A stretch of DNA of 58,596 bases from Chitinophagaceae bacterium (GTDB lineage Bacteria > Bacteroidota > Bacteroidia > Chitinophagales > Chitinophagaceae): contig JACMKU010000095.1 of assembly GCA_014379965.1 (NCBI GenBank), positions 1 through 58,596 of the forward strand. The letters are read 5' to 3'. The notes beneath the pieces were generated by a model. It made no database searches. It was not told the origin of the DNA and saw only the letters and a list, made by a program, of their open reading frames with translations. Positions 33,247-41,311 of the stretch are shown here, one piece after another. The first letter of the stretch is position 1; each line of letters opens with the position of its first letter. Both the position numbers and the translations under genes were made by a program.

Positions 33247-35088
33247 TTAAGGAACATTAACTGTTGTGTTCACCATGGTCACAGAAGCATTCAGTGAGAT
33301 TGCCCTGCCGTTCAACACTGTTTGAACCGCATTTCCTGCAGTGGAGAATGTTACCCCGGCAGATGAAATGATAGTTCCCGACATGATACCTCCGCCGGCA
33401 CCATTTATGGTAGCCGCCGTTCCTACATACCAGTATACATTTTTAGGAAGAGCGCCGTTGATCAATACAACGCTACGTGCTCCGGCTGGCCCTGCGACGC
33501 CAACCGTCAATCCTGCTGCAGTCTGGAAAATCCAAACCGCGTTTGGATCACCCATTGCATCAAGCGTAAGGTTGCCGTTAGTTATCTTGAATGTTCCGCT
33601 CGCAGACTTATATGTTCCTGGAGCAAGCGTCAATCCGCCGAGTTCCCCTGCGCCTGGATCCGTTCCACCTGGTTTCGATGCAGGGGAGATACTATTGTAT
33701 GCATTGATAGCATCTAAATGCGCGCTACTTGCAATCGCGAATGAGGTAGCATTTCCCGGTGCGGGAGGTGCCGTATAGATTCGTCCCGTTACATTTCCAA
33801 CGTTAAGTGGCGTCTCAGTATAGATATCGCCGGTGGTTCCATCATGGAAACCCGTGATGAGCGTCGAGGCTCCCGTTGTCCCAATACTGCCATTATTAAT
33901 GACGGTATTCAGTCCCTGGTTTGTAATGCCTGCACTTCCTCCGAAGGCTCCGAAAAGAGAAATGCTACCTAAGAAAGGTGGAGGAACAACGAGACCAGTT
34001 GTGAAACTCCATACGTAGTCTGCGGCTAGTGAATTGCCTTCGACATCTTGCGCGCCAGTGGTAATGGTTGCAGTATATGTTGAATTTGCAACTAGGTCAC
34101 TCGTTGGCGTGAAGGTGGCTGTGGCGCCCGCATAGGTTACTGAACCTGCTACAATAATTAATCCCTGCTTGAGTGTGAACGTTGTTGCATTAATAGTCAA
34201 CGGATTCATTTGCTCGCTGAATGTGGCAGTAATTCTCTTGTTTAATGCTACCCCTGTTGCTAAGTTGGCCGGATCGGTGACTAATACCGTTGGTCGTACA
34301 TTGTCAACCGTACTGCCCGTAGTAAACGTCCAGACGTAATCGACCAGGAGTTGATTACCCGCCAGGTCCCTTGCATCGGTTGTAATCGTGGCTGTATATA
34401 AGGTAGACGCGATAAGATTGGTAGTTGGAGTAAACACGGCTGTGATGCCCGAGTATGTCACGGTGCCCGTTACAGCCGTCGTTCCCTGCCTAAGTACAAA
34501 CGAGGTTGTGTTGATGGAGGAAGGCGACATGACCTCGCTAAAACTAGCCGATATCTTTTTATTTAACACCACTCCAGTGGCTCCGTTGACAGGGTCGGTA
34601 AGGATCACTGTGGGCCTGGTGACATCGGATGATGCTCCTGTAGTGAAAGACCATACATAATCACTCACCAGGGCATTTCCCGCTGGGTCCTTTGCACCTG
34701 TTGTAATTGTCGCGGTGTAGGTAGTATTCAGTGCAAAATTGGCTGAGGGTGTGAAGACGGCAGTCATACCCGAATAACTAACGAAACCTGGAATCTGCGT
34801 AGCTCCCTGGTGTAGTTTAAAGGTATTTGAGTTGATGGAAGTGGAATCCATCAATTCGTTAAAGGTTGCAGATACCCGTGCATCAATAGCGACACCGGTA
34901 GCGCCATTTGCAGGTATCGTAGAGGTCACGATGGGGCATACTCCTTCGAGACCCGCCTCCTCTACTACTTTCTTGCACCCGTTTGAAATGAGGACGACTA
35001 GCGATAGAATCGTTAGCTTAGTCCATAATGCTTTGCGAACAAATGCGCGCATTCGCGTGCTCTGTCCAGGGGTTGATTCTGTTGTCAT
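33247..35088 (-). CDS. Ice-binding-like (DUF3494) lipoprotein with three Big_5 domains
   Basis: This 613-residue protein has a signal with lipobox VLISNGC near residue 38. Three Big_5/SbsA Ig-like domains (about 52-150, 157-252, 259-357) share GATGVxxNKxIxATFSExM, TYTATITTGAxDxxGN and YVWxFTTG. Residues about 370-613 form a DUF3494 beta-solenoid: GELGGLTLAPGTYK, NLTLDAMGDPNAVWIFQ, VVLINGALPKNVYWYVG, NGRAISLNASVTM. DUF3494 proteins include known ice-binding proteins and adhesins. Whether this one binds ice is unproven. The start could also be ATG 35052 (MRAFVRK). It precedes the OmpA gene. Confidence 0.87.
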   Translation of the reverse strand: MTTESTPGQSTRMRAFVRKALWTKLTILSLVVLISNGCKKVVEEAGLEGVCPIVTSTIPANGATGVAIDARVSATFNELMDSTSINSNTFKLHQGATQIPGFVSYSGMTAVFTPSANFALNTTYTATITTGAKDPAGNALVSDYVWSFTTGASSDVTRPTVILTDPVNGATGVVLNKKISASFSEVMSPSSINTTSFVLRQGTTAVTGTVTYSGITAVFTPTTNLIASTLYTATITTDARDLAGNQLLVDYVWTFTTGSTVDNVRPTVLVTDPANLATGVALNKRITATFSEQMNPLTINATTFTLKQGLIIVAGSVTYAGATATFTPTSDLVANSTYTATITTGAQDVEGNSLAADYVWSFTTGLVVPPPFLGSISLFGAFGGSAGITNQGLNTVINNGSIGTTGASTLITGFHDGTTGDIYTETPLNVGNVTGRIYTAPPAPGNATSFAIASSAHLDAINAYNSISPASKPGGTDPGAGELGGLTLAPGTYKSASGTFKITNGNLTLDAMGDPNAVWIFQTAAGLTVGVAGPAGARSVVLINGALPKNVYWYVGTAATINGAGGGIMSGTIISSAGVTFSTAGNAVQTVLNGRAISLNASVTMVNTTVNVP

Positions 35089-35619
35089 ATTAATTTTAAA
35101 AGGTAAAAAGTGAAGATGTGCACCCGGTGTATGGCGATGTGTGTTGCCAACCTGTTTCTTGTGCGTACGTTTGTCTAAGGACAGGATAATTACAAACGCG
35201 AAAGTATCTCATTAACTGGCGATAGAGCTATATAATTGATGTAATAGTTTACACTATTCACATACGGTGGGTAGTTAGTACCTTACTTATATAGTAAAAG
35301 TTACAGTGACTAGTTGTATACACCTACTTGAACGTAGCGACATATATAAAAAAAGAACTTCAATAAGAATCAGAAAAACTTATCTAGTGGATGAAGGATA
35401 ACTATGAGGAATGATGTAGCACAGGTTTGTGCTGAAGCGTTCAACCATATTTTGATCATACTTCCTTAATGCATTATTCATATCACTCCCTGCCATTTAG
35501 ACCCATCTGCGGTTTAGGTTCTTCACAAATTCACGTGCGTTAAGAGGGGCTTGGTAGGTATCTGACCACGTACTTTAATTAGGAGAAAATCAGGGATTCA
35601 CCTTTGCGGTTCGCAATAA
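35089..35619. other. Intergenic region, promoter space of the ice-binding gene
   Basis: 530 bp, AT-rich, between divergent genes. No repeat, RNA or coding frame is supported. Confidence 0.4.
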
Positions 35620-36711
35620 TTGACCGTAACTTTAATAAAAAAGGAAGTGGATAACAGGGGCCTTCTTTTTATACCAGACATAAGCGGGTTTACCCAATTC
35701 GTAAATGCTACGGAGATCGAGCATAGCCGGCTTATTATCCAGGAATTGCTTGAGCAGCTGATCAACTCCAACGAGATCGGGCTAGAGGTCTCCGAGATCG
35801 AAGGTGACGCCATTCTATTTTACCGGTTTGGTGATTCCCCCCCATTAGAGGAATTGTATAGGCAAGTCGCGAAAATGTTTTGCGAGTTTCATCGCAAGTT
35901 GATTGCTTACGAACATCGCAAGTTTTGCCATTGCGCCGCCTGCGTATCGGCGATCGATCTTACGTTAAAGGTCATCACACACTATGGCGAGTTCACGGGA
36001 TACAACGTGAAAACATTCAACAAACTTATCGGGAAGGATATCATTGTTGCTCACCAGTTGTTGAAGAACGATATTGATCAACACGAGTACTGGCTCATCA
36101 CGCAAAGCGCCTTGAATGATAGTCGGCCTACGGACCTCACCAGCTGGATGGAGTGGAATCGCAGCGCAAAGCAAACAGAGAATGGGGTGGTTGCTTTCCA
36201 TTATACGCAACTTGGCGAGTTGCGTAAGGAGGTATTAAATGACCCTATGCCACCGCTCGACCTTTCCGGGAAGACCAAGGCACTGTCGGTCTCCAGAGAT
36301 TACGATGCGGATATCATTACTGTGTTTCACGCGACGGGTGATTTTCGCTATAGGGCCCGATGGCTGGATGGAATAAAATCGGTTGAGGAGGTTGATCATC
36401 TTTTGCCGCGGGTGGGCATGCGTTGCAAGTGTGTGTTTGAAAACGGTTCGGAAACTATTTATTCCAGCAGCTATTCTTACGGCACGCAGAGAATTGAATT
36501 CACGGAGACGGACGACAACCGACATGGCACGAGGCATTTCATACTCGAGAAGATGGGAGAGAGGTCGACGCGATTGACCATCGATATTTACAAGAGGGAT
36601 ACTGCACTCGCGAGATTATTGAAGAGAATGAGGAACAAGCAGACTGCGGCATCATGGCATAGGTCTCTAACAAATCTTGATGCGGTGGTGAGGGAGATTT
36701 CGAAAAGGTGA
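35620..36711 (+). CDS. DUF2652 cyclase-like domain fused to SRPBCC-like domain
   Basis: The 363-residue protein has no signal peptide. The first half is DUF2652 and reads like a class III nucleotidyl cyclase: LLFIPDISGFTQFVN (metal Asp20), SRLIIQELLEQLIN, EIEGDAILFYRFG (Asp63). Both metal-binding aspartates are kept, but the purine-selecting Lys of the KxxGD motif is Glu here. The second half (about 225-360) resembles an SRPBCC ligand-binding domain (VFHATGDFRYRARWLDGIKSVEEVDHLLPRVGMRCKC). Function unknown. The start is uncertain: TTG 35620, or GTG 35647 after AAAAAAGGAA. Its TGA is inside the first word of a repeat. Confidence 0.72.
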   Translation: MTVTLIKKEVDNRGLLFIPDISGFTQFVNATEIEHSRLIIQELLEQLINSNEIGLEVSEIEGDAILFYRFGDSPPLEELYRQVAKMFCEFHRKLIAYEHRKFCHCAACVSAIDLTLKVITHYGEFTGYNVKTFNKLIGKDIIVAHQLLKNDIDQHEYWLITQSALNDSRPTDLTSWMEWNRSAKQTENGVVAFHYTQLGELRKEVLNDPMPPLDLSGKTKALSVSRDYDADIITVFHATGDFRYRARWLDGIKSVEEVDHLLPRVGMRCKCVFENGSETIYSSSYSYGTQRIEFTETDDNRHGTRHFILEKMGERSTRLTIDIYKRDTALARLLKRMRNKQTAASWHRSLTNLDAVVREISKR

Positions 36712-36775
36712 GTGGTGAATGGTGAGTGGTGAGTTGTCAATGCTGACCTACGGCACCGAACTCGTAACTCACCGC
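36708..36775. repeat. GTGAGTGG word palindrome behind DUF2652 gene
   Basis: GTGAGTGGTGAATGGTGAGTGG words begin at 36708 and include the TGA stop (36709-36711). A short right arm ACTCGTAACTCACC lies at about 36760-36773. The right arm mixes words of this family and of the 31 kb one. Confidence 0.75.
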
Positions 36776-36832
36776 AGTACTTCAGCGGTTTTAAGAAATA
36801 TTTGGGTTAACACTTTCTCGAATGACTGTGTG

Positions 36833-36851
36833 AACACTCTAGTTTAGTGTT
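36833..36851. promoter_or_regulatory. Small inverted repeat upstream of the barrel protein gene
   Basis: AACACT-CTAGTTT-AGTGTT, about 30 bp before ATG 36883, could be an operator or a 5' leader hairpin. Confidence 0.3.
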
Positions 36852-36882
36852 CTAATCATTTCCGCTAACCTAAACACTATTT

Positions 36883-37509
36883 ATGAAAACTCTCTACTTA
36901 GCCGTACTCATCATCTTCATTTCCTCTTTTTCAAATTCCCAGGCACAACTTCCAACAAGATCTATCCAGGTGATGGGCGGGTATAGCGGTCACGGCAGCG
37001 GCGATCTGAAGGGAATCGTTTTCGGCGCAGATTTTCTTAAGTACAAGACCAATCGTTTCTTCCTCGATTATAACCTGCGAGGAACGATCAACTATGGTGA
37101 GGAGACTATCATTGTAAACAATACTATCACGGGAACGACTACAGATGCCTCGATCCGGTTTACCACGGCAGGCGTGCAATTGGGACTAAATGCGGGGTAT
37201 AGTTTAGTCCGAAGCAAGCGCCACGAGTTTGCAGTATTGCTAGGCGGCTTCGGAAGATTTCAGTCGGCATCGAATGGATCGGATGGGTATTCTCTATATG
37301 GACCGCAGGCCACGGGACAACCTACCATACTCGTGGGTTACGACAACCGGACGCCACAGAATACAATTGCAGCTGGCGCGGTGTTGCAATTGAATTATAA
37401 CTATACTATCAATAATAAGTGCTACATCGGTATATCCCCGGGATTTCAAACGGATACGAACGGAGATGCAGTGACGACGGTGGCGTTAGTGGTGGGGAGG
37501 AGGCTGTGA
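36883..37509 (+). CDS. Predicted outer-membrane beta-barrel protein
   Basis: The 208-residue protein has a signal peptide (MKTLYLAVLIIFISSFSNSQAQ) and then alternating polar/hydrophobic strands with glycines and aromatics (FFLDYNLRGTINYG, AGVQLGLNAGYSL, HEFAVLLGGFGRF, AAGAVLQLNYNYTINNKCYIGISPGFQ), typical of an eight-strand barrel. No family name is recognised. It stands alone between two word palindromes; its TGA stop overlaps the second. Confidence 0.7.
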   Translation: MKTLYLAVLIIFISSFSNSQAQLPTRSIQVMGGYSGHGSGDLKGIVFGADFLKYKTNRFFLDYNLRGTINYGEETIIVNNTITGTTTDASIRFTTAGVQLGLNAGYSLVRSKRHEFAVLLGGFGRFQSASNGSDGYSLYGPQATGQPTILVGYDNRTPQNTIAAGAVLQLNYNYTINNKCYIGISPGFQTDTNGDAVTTVALVVGRRL

Positions 37510-37682
37510 GTGGTCAGTGGTCAGCGGTGAGCGGTCAGTGTGTGAGTAGTGAATGGTGAATGGTGAGTAGACTCCGTAGTTCATTCATGCTCAGTCAATC
37601 GAAGTTCGAAGCTTAAACGCAATTTGATTGACGTGAACCACTCACCACTCACTACTCACATACTGACCATTCACCACTCACC
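37506..37682. repeat. Large GTGAGTGG/GTCAGTGG word palindrome
   Basis: Left arm 37506-37570 is made of GTGAGTGG, GTCAGTGG, GTGAGCGG and GTGAATGG words and contains the preceding gene's TGA (37507-37509). Right arm 37637-37682 holds the complementary words. The loop begins with ACTCCG. The word order is not perfectly mirrored, so the arms pair imperfectly but densely. Confidence 0.9.
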
Positions 37683-37766
37683 AGAACATGCCATGTGGAA
37701 AAATAATTCCACGAATAAAACAGCATACTTGTAGATTGTATAGTCTTTAGAACATCAACCCCCACC

Positions 37767-38045
37767 ATGAGCCACATCCAGACGTATCGCCTCCCAGATT
37801 TTGCAAAGGTTAGTACCGTTCACATCTTAAAGACAGGAGAGATGATCTCCTCGCTGGATGATTACATGAAAGTCCAGGACCGGTTTGACTGGGTTGACCA
37901 GTCGCAGATCATTGCGGCCATCTTCCGATTGAGACGACTTACTGAAAGTCCAAAAAAGTCCGTCATCGCGATTTACGAGGAGACGCACGCCGTAAAGGAA
38001 TACGTAAATGTGGATGAAACGTTCAAGCCTCTCGTTTTTTGTTAA
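37767..38045 (+). CDS. Hypothetical protein, 92 aa
   Basis: Small soluble-looking protein (MSHIQTYRLPDFAKV..., QSQIIAAIFRLRRLTES..., SVIAIYEETHAVKEYVN). The family is not recognised. It ends exactly one base before the stop of the Crp-type gene on the opposite strand, with no spacer. Confidence 0.55.
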   Translation: MSHIQTYRLPDFAKVSTVHILKTGEMISSLDDYMKVQDRFDWVDQSQIIAAIFRLRRLTESPKKSVIAIYEETHAVKEYVNVDETFKPLVFC

Positions 38046-38597
38046 TCATTTAATGCGACTGCGAATACGACTGAGTGTCTCATCGGAGACGCCCAGGTAG
38101 GATGCGATGAGTTTGGCAGGCACGCGCAATACAAGGTCGGGATGAGTTTTCATCAACAAGAGATAGCGACCTGTTGCATCCCGTGTACGGAGTAGGCGCA
38201 ATCTTTCCTCTACCAATAGATATAACCTCAAGTATAGTTCCCTAGCCACTATGTTGGACTCAGGGAATTGGCGATAAAGCGCCTGCAATTCATCTTTTCG
38301 GATATACCATAGCACTGAGTCTTCAATTGCCTGGATGAATTCGGGTTTATCATTTTGTAAAAGTCCAGGAGTGATAATGACTTCCCGTTCCTTCGCAAAG
38401 CTTGCACACACCTCCTGTTTCTCTTCGAAATAGTAAGTTCTTAGTAAACCCTTGGTCACATAATAAACATGATGTTCGGGTTCAGGCACATGTTCCTTCT
38501 TCAGCAATACCATCGAGCGGAGTCGTTCGATGAGGTATTGCTGGGCCTCGCGGCTCAATGGATAAATGGAAGTCAACCGTGATAACAGTTCCCTCAT
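38046..38597 (-). CDS. Crp/Fnr family transcriptional regulator
   Basis: This 183-residue protein has a beta-roll (KEHVPEPEHHVYYVTKGLLRTYYFEEKQEVCASFAKE) and a C-terminal recognition helix region (VPAKLIASYLGVSDETLSRIRSRIK). The last part is nearly the same as in the Crp protein at 10831, although the genes are distant. ATG 38597 is chosen over an upstream TTG. Ligand and targets are unknown. Confidence 0.87.
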   Translation of the reverse strand: MRELLSRLTSIYPLSREAQQYLIERLRSMVLLKKEHVPEPEHHVYYVTKGLLRTYYFEEKQEVCASFAKEREVIITPGLLQNDKPEFIQAIEDSVLWYIRKDELQALYRQFPESNIVARELYLRLYLLVEERLRLLRTRDATGRYLLLMKTHPDLVLRVPAKLIASYLGVSDETLSRIRSRIK

Positions 38598-38659
38598 ACT
38601 GCAAATCTCCGGAAGACCCGACGTGTGCCAACGCAATCGGGGCCGATAAAAGGATTAAT

Positions 38660-39976
38660 CTATTCGATAAAAGGAATATTCCCAGGTTCCTGGTTCGGCC
38701 CTGCATTGTTCTTTTCTGCATCTCGTGATCGAAGCACGAACACTTCCATTTCGCGCTCTGCCGGCTCAAGTGTAAGATGATAGCGTTCGAGCGTCCTTCT
38801 CAGTAGTTCGATATCTTTAAAAGCAGAGCGGGGAATTTCCATGTCAACGTTGTAGTCGAGGCCAGTCTCATCGCATATGATAGGTTCGCCTGGCGACGGC
38901 AAGAAATAATCATTGAACGCGTTTATCACCGTTTTGAATGGCCTGTTGTTGTACCGCCTGTACGTTTCTGAAAAAATGGTTTTTGACTCACCCCCTTTTG
39001 CCCGTATTCCGATAAAGCCATGTGACTTCCGAATGATCCAACACTTCATCGTCCGTCTTTCCATTTTGCCAGTCATCTGGAGATAGCGATCGAGGTCTTG
39101 GTGTAGAAGTTCTCTCATCCTGGATTTGGGAGCGCCGGCAGGCAAAGTGATGTCGTAGGAATAGGTATTCTGTTTGTACCACTCACCTGTGTCCTCAGCG
39201 TTATTGAGAAACCGTGATGAATCGCTAACCTCTAGTATGATGCGGTTTTTTGGATACTCCAGGGCAGTCCAATATAGTCCCAGGATTGTTTCGTTGGTAT
39301 AACAGTATCGGCGTAGTCCGTTCTCCGACTTTACAAATCTCATCGAAGGGACACCTGGGATGTGTTTGGTGAATATGGACCTGCCATAAAGATTGCTGCT
39401 ATCTACTGCATTGCCGTTCTCTAACAGGGGCCGATTTTTATTGAAATCCATGGCATCTCTCTTGATTGCCACCTCGAGCGGCTGACGGGAAAAGAAGATT
39501 TCCATATTTGCTGGGGAGATGGCGCCGCCACCGGTAATACCCAATATCTCGCTCTTGTCACTTATCCAGGCTACATGAGGAAGCATGCGATGGGGAAACA
39601 GTACATTAAGCGAGGTTTCACCCGTCACGAATACAAGTTTAGTATTCTTTCCGAATTTGTTTGTAGCTAAAAACTTCCTGATCCTTTCTTTCCCTTCAGA
39701 TGCAATCACGAGAATCTGGAGTTTATCCCGGTGGGCTTCCTGAAGTGAATCAAGCTTGGAAAGATTGGTGACACAGGAGCCGCACCAGCTCCCGAAGAAA
39801 TCGAGGAGGATAAACTTTCCTTTGAAAGAGGAAAGGCTTGTGGTCTCTTTAGGATGATGGATTAGGCCGGTAAGTTTGACATCGGGAAGTTGATCACCTA
39901 CTGTGCTGGGCGATATTTTGTTCGGTTGCGCAACACTTAGGAATGGGCATAGCAGGAGAATATGAATGAGTTTCAT
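38660..39976 (-). CDS. TlpA-type thioredoxin fused to a DUF3738-like domain
   Basis: The 438-residue protein has a signal peptide (MKLIHILLLCPFLSVAQ) and a redoxin domain (about 25-165) with active-site C65-GS-C68 in DFFGSWCGSC. The C-terminal 250 residues end like DUF3738/TIGR03435 proteins: PIICDETGLDYNVDMEIP, then LRRTLERYHLTLEPAEREMEVFVLRSRD. The redoxin part would act as periplasmic thiol reductase. The second part's role is unknown; in other genomes it follows signalling modules. The gene ends 63 bp before Crp and lies 0.7 kb from the sigma/FecR/SusCD locus, on the opposite strand. Confidence 0.82.
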   Translation of the reverse strand: MKLIHILLLCPFLSVAQPNKISPSTVGDQLPDVKLTGLIHHPKETTSLSSFKGKFILLDFFGSWCGSCVTNLSKLDSLQEAHRDKLQILVIASEGKERIRKFLATNKFGKNTKLVFVTGETSLNVLFPHRMLPHVAWISDKSEILGITGGGAISPANMEIFFSRQPLEVAIKRDAMDFNKNRPLLENGNAVDSSNLYGRSIFTKHIPGVPSMRFVKSENGLRRYCYTNETILGLYWTALEYPKNRIILEVSDSSRFLNNAEDTGEWYKQNTYSYDITLPAGAPKSRMRELLHQDLDRYLQMTGKMERRTMKCWIIRKSHGFIGIRAKGGESKTIFSETYRRYNNRPFKTVINAFNDYFLPSPGEPIICDETGLDYNVDMEIPRSAFKDIELLRRTLERYHLTLEPAEREMEVFVLRSRDAEKNNAGPNQEPGNIPFIE

Positions 39977-40046
39977 ATAAAATGATTTTGAATGATAATT
40001 AAATGGAGACAGCGGAATTCTACCTGTAGGAGACTATTGCGGGAAT

Positions 40047-40077
40047 GCAAAGTAGGAATTCTGTATTGAAATAACAA
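40047..40077 (-). promoter_or_regulatory. Candidate promoter of the TlpA-type gene
   Basis: On the minus strand TTG, 20 bases, then TACTTTGC, close to the Bacteroidota -33/-7 pattern. About 70 bp of leader remain before ATG 39976. Confidence 0.4.
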
Positions 40078-40186
40078 GACAGCGTCCGGGAATAGGGTGG
40101 GAATTTTCTTATGGGAGAGATAAGATAGGCCATTTACAGATGCGATTATGACCTTGCATAGATGGGATCTTGACGATCATGAAAAA

Positions 40187-40310
40187 ATTGACCGCTGATT
40201 GTCATGATTATTATGATTTAGGCATGATAAAAATCTTATCAGCGGAAAATGACCATGATAAAAACTTTATCAGCGGAAATCATAACCATCATGATAATTT
40301 GCGGTCTAAT
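40187..40310. repeat. ACCGCTGATTGTCATG word palindrome with inner direct repeat
   Basis: Left arm begins ATTGACCGCTGATTGTCATG and right arm ends in ATGATAATTTGCGGTC; they pair with several mismatches. The middle has two copies of CATGATAAAAA(T/C)TTTATCAGCGG. The first 23 bases equal those of the arm at 54936. Confidence 0.85.
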
Positions 40311-40346
40311 CAATGAATTGAAATTGCCTCATGTTTCTCCACATGC

Positions 40347-40577
40347 TCACCCTATGGAGGGATCGAGATCGCTGAGTGTGACATCCAACACTTTAGCAAT
40401 CGCGAGTAGTGTAGTTAATGTTGGATTACCGCGACCTGTTTCAAGTATCCACACCTGGCTGTGTGCAATCTCTGCGGTGTCGGCGAACTCTCTCGTGCTC
40501 ATGTTCTTCTCCAGCCGGAGTTTCTTGAGTCGTTTCCCAAAAGCTTTGAGTGTCTTATCGTTCCTGTTGTTCGCCAT
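40347..40577 (-). CDS. XRE family transcriptional regulator
   Basis: This 76-residue protein is one HTH_3 domain: FGKRLKKLRLEKNMSTREFADTA, then SQVWILETGRGNPTLTTLLAIAKVLDVTLSDL. The start is ATG 40577 (MANNRNDK). It is transcribed divergently from the ECF sigma gene with 114 bp between the starts, so it may control that promoter. Confidence 0.87.
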   Translation of the reverse strand: MANNRNDKTLKAFGKRLKKLRLEKNMSTREFADTAEIAHSQVWILETGRGNPTLTTLLAIAKVLDVTLSDLDPSIG

Positions 40578-40691
40578 TTCCACTGGAAAATTCAGCGGAA
40601 AAGAGAAATTTATTGACTCGATATATGAGGTCAGCAATAAAATATATTACTTTTAGTCAACAAATCCTCTGATGTGAACGTGAATGATACA

Positions 40692-41186
40692 ATGGTGTTT
40701 GAGCAATTATTCAGGGAGTATTATCCATCACTTTGCCTGTATGCGGATCGATATCTCTCCGATCCCGAAGCTGCTAAAGATATAGCGGAAGACGCTTTTG
40801 TCAAGTTGTGGACACAGGAACAACCTATCGATCCTGGCAAAGTGAAGAGCTGGTTATATACAACAACGCGGAATGCATGCCTCGATCTTCTCCGAAGAAA
40901 CAAAGTGAGAAGAAAAAACAGCCAGATACTTGCCTTTCTATCACAGGCCGAGACCGAGGATTTTCATCTGCAGGAAATGATAAGAGCGGAAATGCTGGAA
41001 CAACTCTATAAGGCGCTGCAACAGCTACCAGAGCAGTGCAGGATCATCTTCTCCAAACTTTACATAGAGGGCAAGGCGATGGATGAGGCAGCAGAGGAAC
41101 TCAACCTCTCGATCAATACCATCAAAAGTCAGAAGGCACGAGGGTTGCGGCTGTTGCGAAGCAAGTTTAGCCTTGACATTGGATGA
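40692..41186 (+). CDS. ECF sigma factor (FecI-like)
   Basis: This 164-residue sigma-70 protein has region 2 (FEQLFREYYPSLCLYADRYLSDPEAAKDIAEDAFVKLW, then VKSWLYTTTRNACLDLLRR) and region 4 (LPEQCRIIFSKLYIEGKAMDEAAEELNLSINTIKSQKARGLRLLR). It belongs to the Bacteroidota group that acts with FecR anti-sigma factors and SusC-type transporters. FecR, SusC and SusD follow in order on the same strand. A GTG 18 bp upstream (40674) is the alternative start. Confidence 0.92.
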   Translation: MVFEQLFREYYPSLCLYADRYLSDPEAAKDIAEDAFVKLWTQEQPIDPGKVKSWLYTTTRNACLDLLRRNKVRRKNSQILAFLSQAETEDFHLQEMIRAEMLEQLYKALQQLPEQCRIIFSKLYIEGKAMDEAAEELNLSINTIKSQKARGLRLLRSKFSLDIG

Positions 41187-41311
41187 TCGGTTTGCACAGG
41201 TTTAATAGTTTAATAAACTTTAAATAAATCTTCAACAAGTTTGACCCCAACCTGCACCTGCTGCGTCTTAAGTGGGAGTTTTTGTTTTTGGAATATTGCT
41301 ACCTTAATGGT

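Larger units (their letters stand above)
39977..40346. other. Upstream region of the TlpA-type gene with a repeat
   Basis: 370 bp containing the promoter candidate at 40047-40077 and the palindrome 40187-40310. No gene is supported. Confidence 0.4.
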
